A model generated the notes under the pieces. The model had not been told where the DNA came from, did no database searches, and saw only the letters and a program-made list of their open reading frames with translations. DNA of 20,357 bases from Thermoplasmatota archaeon. Lineage in GTDB: Archaea > Thermoplasmatota > Thermoplasmata > RBG-16-68-12 > JAJISG01. The position numbers and the translations under genes are program-made. The DNA lies in contig JAJISG010000102.1 of assembly GCA_022848835.1 (NCBI GenBank), forward strand, positions 1 through 20,357, given 5' to 3'. The first letter of the stretch is position 1, and each line of letters begins with the position of its first letter. This document shows, piece by piece, positions 14,704 through 20,357 of the stretch.

Positions 14704-15369
14704 GTGAAGATAGGGGTCGACTGTCCCTCACTGGACGATATCCTCGATGGAGGCATCGAAACCGGCTGCATAACCCTTCTATTCGGGGAGGCGGGCAGCG
14801 GTAAGACAAACCTCTGCCTCCAGCTGTCCCGAAACGTGGTTCGATTGGGCAGGAAGGTGATCTTCATAGATACTGAGGGCGTCTCTCTAGAGAGACTCAG
14901 ACAGATCTGTGGGGATGACTTCGACGCCATCATCAAGGATATCCTGTTCTCAGAGGTCTTCACGCTGGATGAGCAGGAGGAGAGCGTGAAAAAGGCCGTC
15001 AAGCTGGCCGAGGTGAATCGGGACATAGGCCTCATCGTCCTGGACTCCGCCACCACCCACTACAGGGTGACCAGGGCCGTGGAGGAGAAGGAAGGGAGAC
15101 ACTCCCTCACCAGGCAGATTATGAAGCTTATGGAGGCTACCAGGAAGAATGACATACCCGTGGTCATAACCTCTCAGGTGTACACCGATCTGGAGCGGGG
15201 AACCTATGAGCCCCTAGGGGGACATATGCTATCCCACAACGCCAAGGATATCCTCAGGATGGAGAAGGTGGGACCCAACCTGAGGTTGGCGACCATTGTG
15301 AAACACCGCCACCTCCAAGAGGGTCTAGCCACAAAGTTCATGCTTACGGATAAGGGGCTGGAGTCGTAG
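14704..15369 (+). CDS. radB: DNA repair and recombination protein RadB
   Basis: RadB is the short RecA/RadA paralogue of euryarchaea. It lacks the N-terminal DNA-binding domain of RadA and is thought to assist recombination as a mediator. The 221 residues hold Walker A GEAGSGKT (28-35), the strand KVIFIDTEG (51-59), Walker B LIVLDS (110-115), VVITSQVYTD and LSHNAKDIL. The short length and the absence of a helix-hairpin-helix domain separate it from RadA. The GTG start is supported by a TATA-like box 26 bases upstream. It is convergent with the polyprenyl synthase gene, with 8 bases between the stops. RadB supports a euryarchaeal origin. Confidence 0.93.
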   Translation: MKIGVDCPSLDDILDGGIETGCITLLFGEAGSGKTNLCLQLSRNVVRLGRKVIFIDTEGVSLERLRQICGDDFDAIIKDILFSEVFTLDEQEESVKKAVKLAEVNRDIGLIVLDSATTHYRVTRAVEEKEGRHSLTRQIMKLMEATRKNDIPVVITSQVYTDLERGTYEPLGGHMLSHNAKDILRMEKVGPNLRLATIVKHRHLQEGLATKFMLTDKGLES

Positions 15370-15377
15370 GACGACGC

Positions 15378-16412
15378 CTACCACTTTCTCCCCAACATGA
15401 ACTCCACAGCGGCCAACAGGTTCGAGTCGAGGGGCGGGGGCAGCTTCCTCACGAAGGCCTTTGCCTCCTCCAAAAGCTCTCGGCCCTTATCCCGTGCTGC
15501 CTCGACGGCATCGTACTTCTCGAAAATCTCCATCACCCAATGAACCTCCTCACGGGTCACATCCGTCCTGGGGGTCATCAGGATGCGGAACAGCTCCTCC
15601 CTCTCAGAGAGCGTGCAGCACTGAGAGACGTGGACGACCAGGAACGACCTCTTTCCCTCCTTGATGTCGGAGCCCCTCTCGCCCCTCCCCTTACCCTCGG
15701 TGAGGTCTATGATGTCGTCCGCGATCTGGAATATGGGACCTATCTTGTCCCCCAGGGATCTCAAGACATCCAGGGAGGCAGGGGAGGCGTCGGCCAGGAT
15801 GGCGCCCCCTACCAGGGGGGCAGCCAAGTAGAAGCCTGTCTTCGCCGTCACCATACTCATGTAGTCATCCAAGGTCATCTCCATCCTTCTTCGGGCCTCT
15901 ATCTCTAGAGCCTGCCCCTCACCCGTCCTTTCCACCGTCTGCGTGACCAGGTCCATCAGGCTGAGCACCACCCTCTCGTTCACACCCCTCTCCAGCGAGA
16001 GTCGCACGAGCTCATACGTCTGGGCGAACATGTAGTCGCCAATGTTGATGCCGTGGTCCTTTCCGTAGCGCACCCACACGCTGTCCCTCCCTCTACGCAT
16101 CACGTCCCGGTCCTCGATGTCATCATGGACCAGGAGGAAGTTGTGCATCATCTCGCAGGCCATGGCGAAGGGGATGGCCCTCTGCACCTCACCGCCAAGG
16201 CTTTCGCAGGTCAGCAAGCAGAGCACGGGGCGGAGCCTCTTGCCACGCCTTCTCCGCTCCGGCGTGTCCAGACCCAGGGCGTAGAAGACCCCTTCGTGAA
16301 GGCTGGGAATGTCCCCTGAATCTGCGAGAAATCTCCCTAGCTCGGCATCAATCAGACCAGACTTCTCACCTAGGTAGGCCTCGAACTCGTCCACGTTCAA
16401 CTTCTCAGCCAC
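15378..16412 (-). CDS. idsA: Short-chain polyprenyl diphosphate synthase, probably geranylgeranyl diphosphate synthase
   Basis: It condenses isopentenyl diphosphate onto an allylic primer to make the C20 precursor of archaeal membrane lipids. The 344 residues contain GKRLRP (57-62), the first Asp-rich motif DDIED (97-101) followed by RRG, the GQALEIE region, K190 in TAKTG, and the second Asp-rich motif DDIID (231-235). The residue five before the first motif is Phe92; an aromatic side chain there limits chain length in archaeal GGPP and FPP synthases, so C20 (or C15) is likely. The GTG start overlaps the stop of the isomerase gene by 8 bases. It is last in the operon isopentenyl phosphate kinase - isomerase - synthase, so its substrates are made by its neighbours. 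Exact product length is inference. Confidence 0.92.
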   Translation of the reverse strand: MAEKLNVDEFEAYLGEKSGLIDAELGRFLADSGDIPSLHEGVFYALGLDTPERRRRGKRLRPVLCLLTCESLGGEVQRAIPFAMACEMMHNFLLVHDDIEDRDVMRRGRDSVWVRYGKDHGINIGDYMFAQTYELVRLSLERGVNERVVLSLMDLVTQTVERTGEGQALEIEARRRMEMTLDDYMSMVTAKTGFYLAAPLVGGAILADASPASLDVLRSLGDKIGPIFQIADDIIDLTEGKGRGERGSDIKEGKRSFLVVHVSQCCTLSEREELFRILMTPRTDVTREEVHWVMEIFEKYDAVEAARDKGRELLEEAKAFVRKLPPPLDSNLLAAVEFMLGRKW

Positions 16413-17466
16413 CTAGGAGTCCCAGGGAGTTGGCCCAATCCTTCGTCGGACCGGTGAGCACGACCCTGGTTTCGTGGAGACGATTTACGTCGGTGCATCC
16501 AGTCAGGAACATGACGGCCTTAAGCTCGGCTATCACCGACTCTAACTCCCTGACCACAGCCTCCGCCGATCTCTCAGCAGCCCTGAGCATCTGGGAAGCC
16601 ATGCCGGCAGCGCTGGACCCCAGGGCCACGGCCTTGGCGACGTCGAGTCCATTCCTTATGCCTCCCGTGGCGATAACGGGGAGTCCCACCTGAGATAGGA
16701 AGAGGGATATAGGTGACGGGATCCCCCACTCCCAGAAGACCTCCCCCAGCCTCTCCTTCTGCTCCATTCCCTCCATCTGAGCCCTGTAAAACTCCACTGC
16801 GGAGAAGCTAGTGCCGCCCAAACCGCCGATATCTATGCCCTGTACTCCGGCCTCCTTTAGCTGGAGGGCAACCTCTTTGGAGATGCCGGCCCCGGTCTCC
16901 TTGGCGAGCACAGGCAGCTCCTTTGCGATGGTCCTCACTGCCTCCAAAACACCCCGAGCCCTTCTATCTCCCTCCGGTTGGACTATCTCTTGAGTGTAGT
17001 TGAAGTGTATGGCCAGGATGTCGCCTCCCACCATCTGGAGAGCCCGTCGCGCCTCCTCGAGACCGAGGGGCTCCTTCTCCCCCTGCCGTATGAGCTGGGG
17101 AGCTCCGATGTTGGCTATCATCAGGGGGACGCTGTGCTTCTCCACGACTGTCCAGGAGTCCTCGGGAGCCTGGTCCTGGAGGACGGGTCTCTGGCTCCCA
17201 ACCCCCATTCCTACACCCACCTTCGAGGCTCCGTAGGCCAGGTTGTCGTTGATGCGAACTGCATCTTCGAAGCCGCCCGTCATGGAGGAGATGATTAGAG
17301 GGGCTGCCAACCGCTTCCCGAAGAGCGTGACGCCAGTGTCGATCTCCTCCAAGTCTATCTCCGGAAGGGCTCTGTGAAGGAAGTGCACATCATCCCAGTG
17401 ATTGTGCCTGGGGCGAACCTCCTTCCCCAGGACTATGTCTACATGATCCCTCTTTCTCTCGGTCAT
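16405..17466 (-). CDS. fni: Type 2 isopentenyl-diphosphate delta-isomerase (FMN-dependent)
   Basis: It interconverts isopentenyl and dimethylallyl diphosphate using reduced FMN, giving the synthase downstream its primer. Motifs in order: ISSMTGG (59-65), GVGSQRPVL, HFNYTQEIVQPEGDR (about 154-168, substrate and metal contacts), AKETGAGIS, DIGGLGGTS and ATGGIRNGLDVAKA (phosphate and FMN binding). Length 353 is usual. A GTG at 17475 is in frame, but the ATG at 17466 is preferred: it forms TGATG with the kinase stop (one-base overlap), follows an AGGTGGG Shine-Dalgarno, and gives MTERKRDHVDIV, a normal N-terminus. Translation is probably coupled to the kinase. Confidence 0.94.
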   Translation of the reverse strand: MTERKRDHVDIVLGKEVRPRHNHWDDVHFLHRALPEIDLEEIDTGVTLFGKRLAAPLIISSMTGGFEDAVRINDNLAYGASKVGVGMGVGSQRPVLQDQAPEDSWTVVEKHSVPLMIANIGAPQLIRQGEKEPLGLEEARRALQMVGGDILAIHFNYTQEIVQPEGDRRARGVLEAVRTIAKELPVLAKETGAGISKEVALQLKEAGVQGIDIGGLGGTSFSAVEFYRAQMEGMEQKERLGEVFWEWGIPSPISLFLSQVGLPVIATGGIRNGLDVAKAVALGSSAAGMASQMLRAAERSAEAVVRELESVIAELKAVMFLTGCTDVNRLHETRVVLTGPTKDWANSLGLLGG

Positions 17467-18218
17467 CAAGCCCACCTAACCTCGGTGCAGGGAACATCCC
17501 TTCCCTCAAGGGCCCCCCGCAACCTTCCTCTCGCTAAACCGCTGATGATCAGGCATCGGAAACCCTCCTTCGCCATCTGAAACATCAAGCTCAGCTTTCT
17601 CCGCAGACCACCGGTGACATCCATCTCGTCCTCGAGTAGGGGCACTTCAGAGAGCGTGGAGGAGACCACCGGCAGGAGAGTGCCATCGGGTCCCTTCACC
17701 CCATCCACATCGGCGACGAAGATGGTGGTCACTGGCTTTAGGACTCGGGCGAGGAGGAGCATAAGGTCGTCGCCTGAGAGGACGGCACTTCCCCTAAGGG
17801 AATCGAGAACGACGTCCCCGAAAGTCACCGGCACCAGACCGGCGTCCAGATACCTCTGGAAGGGTCCTCCGGTGAATGACACCACCTCCCCACCCTCCAT
17901 CGAGACCAGGGGAGCGGGTGGGATTGAGACAGCCGGGATCATGTGAGAGTGTAGGGCCCGCAGGACCCGTCCGTTGAGCTCTCTCATGCTCCTATGCACC
18001 TCCGCGAACCCCGCTAGCTGCTCCTGACGATGAAGGCCCCTGTGCAGTTCGTAACGATGAGCCAGCGGATGGCCGTAGCTGCCCCCTCCGTGGACGACGC
18101 ACAGCTCCTCCTTAAAAGGGGCTAGCTCCCCTGCCAGGTCCTCTGTAATCTTGGAGCGGAAGCGCTTTCGTTCCCCCTTGAAGGTTATGACGCTTCCTCC
18201 CAACTTCACAAGCTTCAT
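17466..18218 (-). CDS. ipk: Isopentenyl phosphate kinase
   Basis: It phosphorylates isopentenyl phosphate to isopentenyl diphosphate, the last step of the modified archaeal mevalonate pathway. It belongs to the amino acid kinase fold: VKLGGSVIT with K5 (triphosphate contact), HGGGSYGHPLA (residues 43-53) carrying the catalytic His50, GDVVLD, SGDD and the nucleotide-binding part DVDGVKGPDG, then DVTGGLRRK. The His after GGGSYG separates this enzyme from acetylglutamate and aspartate kinases. Length 250 is typical. The ATG at 18218 was chosen over the in-frame TTG at 18224, since it matches family N-termini and lies about 35 bases after a TATA-like box, leaving a leader of about nine bases. First gene of the operon. 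Confidence 0.93.
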   Translation of the reverse strand: MKLVKLGGSVITFKGERKRFRSKITEDLAGELAPFKEELCVVHGGGSYGHPLAHRYELHRGLHRQEQLAGFAEVHRSMRELNGRVLRALHSHMIPAVSIPPAPLVSMEGGEVVSFTGGPFQRYLDAGLVPVTFGDVVLDSLRGSAVLSGDDLMLLLARVLKPVTTIFVADVDGVKGPDGTLLPVVSSTLSEVPLLEDEMDVTGGLRRKLSLMFQMAKEGFRCLIISGLARGRLRGALEGRDVPCTEVRWA

Positions 18219-18248
18219 GCTCAAAGGATTGGAAACAACTCTGGTCCC

Positions 18249-18258
18249 TATTTATAAT
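18249..18258 (-). promoter_or_regulatory. TATA-like box for the isoprenoid operon
   Basis: On the minus strand the sequence reads ATTATAAATA, about 36 bases before the kinase ATG at 18218. It should drive all three isoprenoid genes, as no promoter-like gap separates them. Confidence 0.6.
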
Positions 18259-18339
18259 GTTGGCGGGGTCCAGACCTGCCTGGAGGACGTCTTCTCGGGT
18301 GTGGTTATCATTATCAGTTCTCAGACTCAGATGGTCGGC

Positions 18340-18347
18340 CTTATAAA
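18340..18347 (+). promoter_or_regulatory. TATA-like box for the four-helix membrane protein
   Basis: CTTATAAA is centred 26 bases before the ATG at 18370. This supports a leaderless start there and argues against upstream in-frame codons that reach into the kinase gene. Confidence 0.6.
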
Positions 18348-18369
18348 CCAATACTTGGCAAGCCATATC

Positions 18370-18987
18370 ATGGCCAAGAGTCGTAAGATCCTGAGGATGG
18401 TGACGGCAGTGGTATGGGGCGCTTCCATTGCCACCGTCGCGCTCTCCTTGTACACGGCCCAAGCAGGATATCAGTGGGGACCTCTGGCCTACCTGAGGAC
18501 CTACAACGCCATTCTGGCGGGAAGCGCTGTCGTCCTAGCTACAGTAATCATGGTTGGACTCCTGACTGTCCGCGGTGTCAACAGGACTTCGCGGCAGATC
18601 GTCGAGTCGATGGTCGAAACCCTAGGAGTTGATTCCAGCCTGCCTGTGAACCTCACTGAGGTAGAGATCGCCGTGAAGGAGGAGCTGCAGACTGTCAACA
18701 GCCCTAAGGCCCAAGAACTCCAACAGACCCTCCAGAAGCATAAGGACCTACAGACCTTCAGGAGGGACATCAGATCCCTGCTGGCAGCCCCTGTGGGCCT
18801 CCTGTCGGTCATCTTCGCCATATCTGCCGCCTGGGCAGTTCCCGCCACCGGGACACTCCTAGAGACCTTCTCCTTCCTCAACACAACGCTCCTGTTCTTC
18901 GTCGCGTACGGCATGGCGGTGGCAGTGGCGTCGATTGTCGCAGGAGCAGTCGCGCTGCGTTCTTCAAGGAAGACGATAGTCGCGTAA
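18370..18987 (+). CDS. Four-helix membrane protein with a central cytoplasmic helical region, unknown function
   Basis: This protein of 205 residues is not recognised. Two hydrophobic segments near the N-terminus (VTAVVWGASIATVALSLY and AGSAVVLATVIMVGLLTV) are followed by about 85 polar, mostly helical residues (EVEIAVKEELQTVNS, LQQTLQKHKDLQTFRRD) that may form a short coiled coil. Two further hydrophobic segments follow (LLAAPVGLLSVIFAISAAWA and FVAYGMAVAVASIVAGAVAL) with a basic tail. The frame continues upstream as far as 18151, but that part lies opposite the kinase and its promoter; the TATA-like box at 18340-18347 sets the ATG at 18370. It is divergent from the isoprenoid operon and followed by a terminator, so it is its own unit. 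Function is open. Confidence 0.7.
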   Translation: MAKSRKILRMVTAVVWGASIATVALSLYTAQAGYQWGPLAYLRTYNAILAGSAVVLATVIMVGLLTVRGVNRTSRQIVESMVETLGVDSSLPVNLTEVEIAVKEELQTVNSPKAQELQQTLQKHKDLQTFRRDIRSLLAAPVGLLSVIFAISAAWAVPATGTLLETFSFLNTTLLFFVAYGMAVAVASIVAGAVALRSSRKTIVA

Positions 18988-18991
18988 GACG

Positions 18992-19021
18992 GGGGACTTA
19001 GCCCCCCCTTCCCTTTTCTTG
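18992..19021 (+). terminator. GC hairpin plus T-rich tract after the membrane protein
   Basis: GGGGG (18992-18996), loop ACTTAG, CCCCCC (19003-19008), then TTCCCTTTTCTT. The hairpin lies six bases after the stop codon and is followed by pyrimidine-rich, T-rich sequence, which suits termination in archaea. Confidence 0.6.
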
Positions 19022-19110
19022 TGTCCCTACTCATCCTACCATACTACTGCCGAAACCCTGCAGTCCATGGGGGACATCCTTAGATGCGGTAGGGCACTCG
19101 TGACCAACCG

Positions 19111-19118
19111 TTAAATAT
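19111..19118 (+). promoter_or_regulatory. TATA-like box for rpl10e
   Basis: TTAAATAT is centred about 30 bases before the ATG at 19145. No Shine-Dalgarno sequence precedes the ATG, so a leaderless transcript is likely. Confidence 0.65.
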
Positions 19119-19144
19119 CGCTGGCCTCCTTATGAGTAGAGCCT

Positions 19145-19645
19145 ATGGTAAAAAAACCCGGTCGGATGTACCGGCAGGCGAAGGGTCAGGCTTACACCCG
19201 AAAGGAGTATATGGGGGGCGTCCCCAACCCTCGCATCACACAGTTTGAGATGGGAAACCCGAACGGAGAGTTCCCTCTGACGGTGAGCTTGGTCGCGAAG
19301 GAGGCGTGCCAGATAAGGCACACGGCCCTGGAAGCTGCGAGGATTACGGCCAACCGATACATCTCCAGGCGAGCGGGGCGGCAGTACTTCATGAGGATCA
19401 AAAGCTATCCTCATATCGTCCTGCGAGAGAACAAGGTGGCGGTAGGTGCCGGGGCGGATAGGATATCGGACGGGATGAGAGCTGCCTTCGGCTCGCCAGT
19501 GGGAACGGCGGCTCGCGTGAAAGCTGGTCAGACGGTGATGTTCATCAGAACCACGCCGGCCAACCTCGAGAACGCCAAGACGGCCCTGACCAAGGCCATA
19601 TACAAGCTTCCCACCCCATGCAGAGTTTTGGTAGATGCTCCTTAG
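19145..19645 (+). CDS. rpl10e: Large subunit ribosomal protein L10e (uL16)
   Basis: Archaeal homologue of bacterial L16. It binds 23S rRNA near the peptidyl transferase centre and the A-site tRNA elbow. The 166 residues begin MVKKPGRMYRQAKGQAYTRK and continue with KEYMGGVPNPRI, the EACQIRHTALEAARI helix, YFMRIKSYPHIVLRENK, ADRISDGMRAAFG and GQTVMFIRT, the L10e pattern along the whole length. NMD3, also in this window, acts on the subunit where this protein is placed late in eukaryotic assembly, but the two genes lie apart and in separate units. Downstream, dph2 begins 24 bases later and may be cotranscribed. Confidence 0.96.
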   Translation: MVKKPGRMYRQAKGQAYTRKEYMGGVPNPRITQFEMGNPNGEFPLTVSLVAKEACQIRHTALEAARITANRYISRRAGRQYFMRIKSYPHIVLRENKVAVGAGADRISDGMRAAFGSPVGTAARVKAGQTVMFIRTTPANLENAKTALTKAIYKLPTPCRVLVDAP

Positions 19646-19669
19646 GCCCAGTCTATCCCGGTGAACCTC

Positions 19670-20357
19670 ATGGAGATGGAGAGGGCATTGGAGGAGATTG
19701 AGCTCAGAGATTGCAGATCGGTGGGACTCCAGTATCCCGACGGGATGAGGCTCCAAGCCATGGAGATAGCGGAGGAGTTGGAGAGGCGTTCCGGGGTGAC
19801 CGTCATGATCTCCGCCCAGCCCACCTTTGGCGCCTGCGATGTCCCGAGGATGCCGGTGGATCTCATCATCCAGATAGGTCACGCGCCCATGCCCTACCTC
19901 CACCTCAAGAACGTGCTGTTCCTAGAGGCTTCCATGCCGCTCCCCTCTGTGGACTTTCTCTCCCGCGCCCTCTCCATGGTGGGCCAGCGAGTGGGGCTAC
20001 TCACGACTGTCCAGCACCTACCTTGGCTGGAGGAGGTCAGGAGGTACCTGGAGGAGAGAGGAAAGGAGGTAGTGATAGGGGAAGCCGATGGCCGCATCGC
20101 CTACGCAGGTCAGCTCTTGGGATGCGATGTGCACACCGCTCGCTCCGTGGAGAATCTGGTGGATGCCTTCCTCTACGTCGGGACCGGGGACTTCCATCCC
20201 CTGGGTTTAGCCCTGGCAACCGAGAAGAGGGTGGTGGCGGCTGACCCCTTCACCGAGGAGATCAGGGATATGAGTAAGGTGAAGGAGGCTATCCTGAGGC
20301 AGCGGTTCGCCGCCATCGCCGCTGCTATGGAGGCCAGCACCTACGGCATCATCGTCT
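19670..20357 (+). CDS. dph2: Diphthamide biosynthesis enzyme Dph2, 3' end cut by the window
   Basis: Dph2 is a non-canonical radical SAM enzyme that transfers a 3-amino-3-carboxypropyl group to a histidine of elongation factor 2, the first step of diphthamide synthesis. The archaeal enzyme is a homodimer whose three distant cysteines hold a 4Fe-4S cluster. Two are visible: C56 in FGACDV and C152 in GQLLGC; the third should lie beyond the window. The N-terminus reads MEMERALEEIEL and then VGLQYPDGMRLQA, as in the family. ATG 19670 is chosen because GGTGA precedes it by about five bases; a GTG at 19661 is a possible alternative. It follows the L10e gene by 24 bases on the same strand. 229 codons are present. 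Confidence 0.93.
   Translation, partial: MEMERALEEIELRDCRSVGLQYPDGMRLQAMEIAEELERRSGVTVMISAQPTFGACDVPRMPVDLIIQIGHAPMPYLHLKNVLFLEASMPLPSVDFLSRALSMVGQRVGLLTTVQHLPWLEEVRRYLEERGKEVVIGEADGRIAYAGQLLGCDVHTARSVENLVDAFLYVGTGDFHPLGLALATEKRVVAADPFTEEIRDMSKVKEAILRQRFAAIAAAMEASTYGIIV

Noticed and set aside
18151..18369. Upstream extension of the four-helix membrane protein
   Set aside because: It lies opposite the kinase start and its promoter; the TATA-like box at 18340 sets a start at 18370.
19711..20244. Plus-strand frame rich in Arg, Gly and Ser over the dph2 region
   Set aside because: The overlapping frame encodes Dph2 with its cluster cysteines, so this one is a shadow.
1..20357. CRISPR arrays, insertion sequences, tRNA genes and toxin-antitoxin pairs
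   Set aside because: I saw no regularly spaced repeats, transposase motifs, T-loop sequences with matching acceptor stems, or paired small toxin-like genes on either strand.

Overview
The window reads as a piece of euryarchaeal chromosome, most likely from the Thermoplasmatota or a neighbouring lineage (the lineage is inference). The archaeal genes present are ABCE1, MCM, RadB, NAC, NMD3, DUF424, ribosomal L10e, Dph2, isopentenyl phosphate kinase and an archaeal-type SRP RNA. RadB is the euryarchaeal RecA/RadA paralogue. Most transcription units start with a TATA-like box (TTTAA, TTAAATA, TTATATA) centred about 25-30 bases before the start codon, which implies leaderless or nearly leaderless mRNAs. 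Shine-Dalgarno sequences and overlapping stop/start codons appear mainly inside operons. Arginine is written largely as AGG and glutamate as GAG, except in the middle of the mcm gene.

Layout. Bases 1 to about 160 encode an FG-GAP/VCBS repeat fragment that abruptly becomes the C-terminal tail of an OppD/DppD ATPase; this junction looks like a chimera. Next come a very long OppF/DppF ATPase and a small two-helix membrane protein. A CBS-pair/zinc-ribbon protein (minus) is divergent from an AMMECR1-pyrC operon (plus). DedA (plus) and ABCE1 (minus) meet tail to tail with their stop codons on one CTAG. ABCE1 is divergent from NAC. About 490 bases with no clear gene follow, and then the SRP RNA gene (about 8208-8518), recognised from its S-domain hairpins and closing helix. 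A winged-helix protein (minus) is divergent from a 42-residue zinc-ribbon protein.

The mcm gene (9540-13238) carries a 534-residue LAGLIDADG intein directly before the Walker B acidic residues. It is followed by DUF424-nmd3 (overlapping), radB, and a minus-strand isoprenoid operon: isopentenyl phosphate kinase, type 2 IPP isomerase, polyprenyl (GGPP-type) synthase. A divergent four-helix membrane protein ends at a clear GC hairpin/T-rich terminator. Ribosomal protein L10e and the 5' part of dph2 close the window.

How the genes fit together. Most are information-processing housekeeping genes: replication (MCM), recombination (RadB), nascent-chain handling and targeting (NAC, SRP RNA), ribosome assembly and recycling (NMD3, ABCE1, L10e) and EF2 modification (Dph2). 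With them sit the last steps of the archaeal mevalonate route that supply membrane-lipid precursors, and one pyrimidine-biosynthesis enzyme. I do not see a CRISPR array, insertion sequence, tRNA or obvious defence island. The least explained items are the two large insertions in OppF, the foreign-looking codon use on both sides of the intein, the gap before the SRP RNA gene, and the 5' junction.
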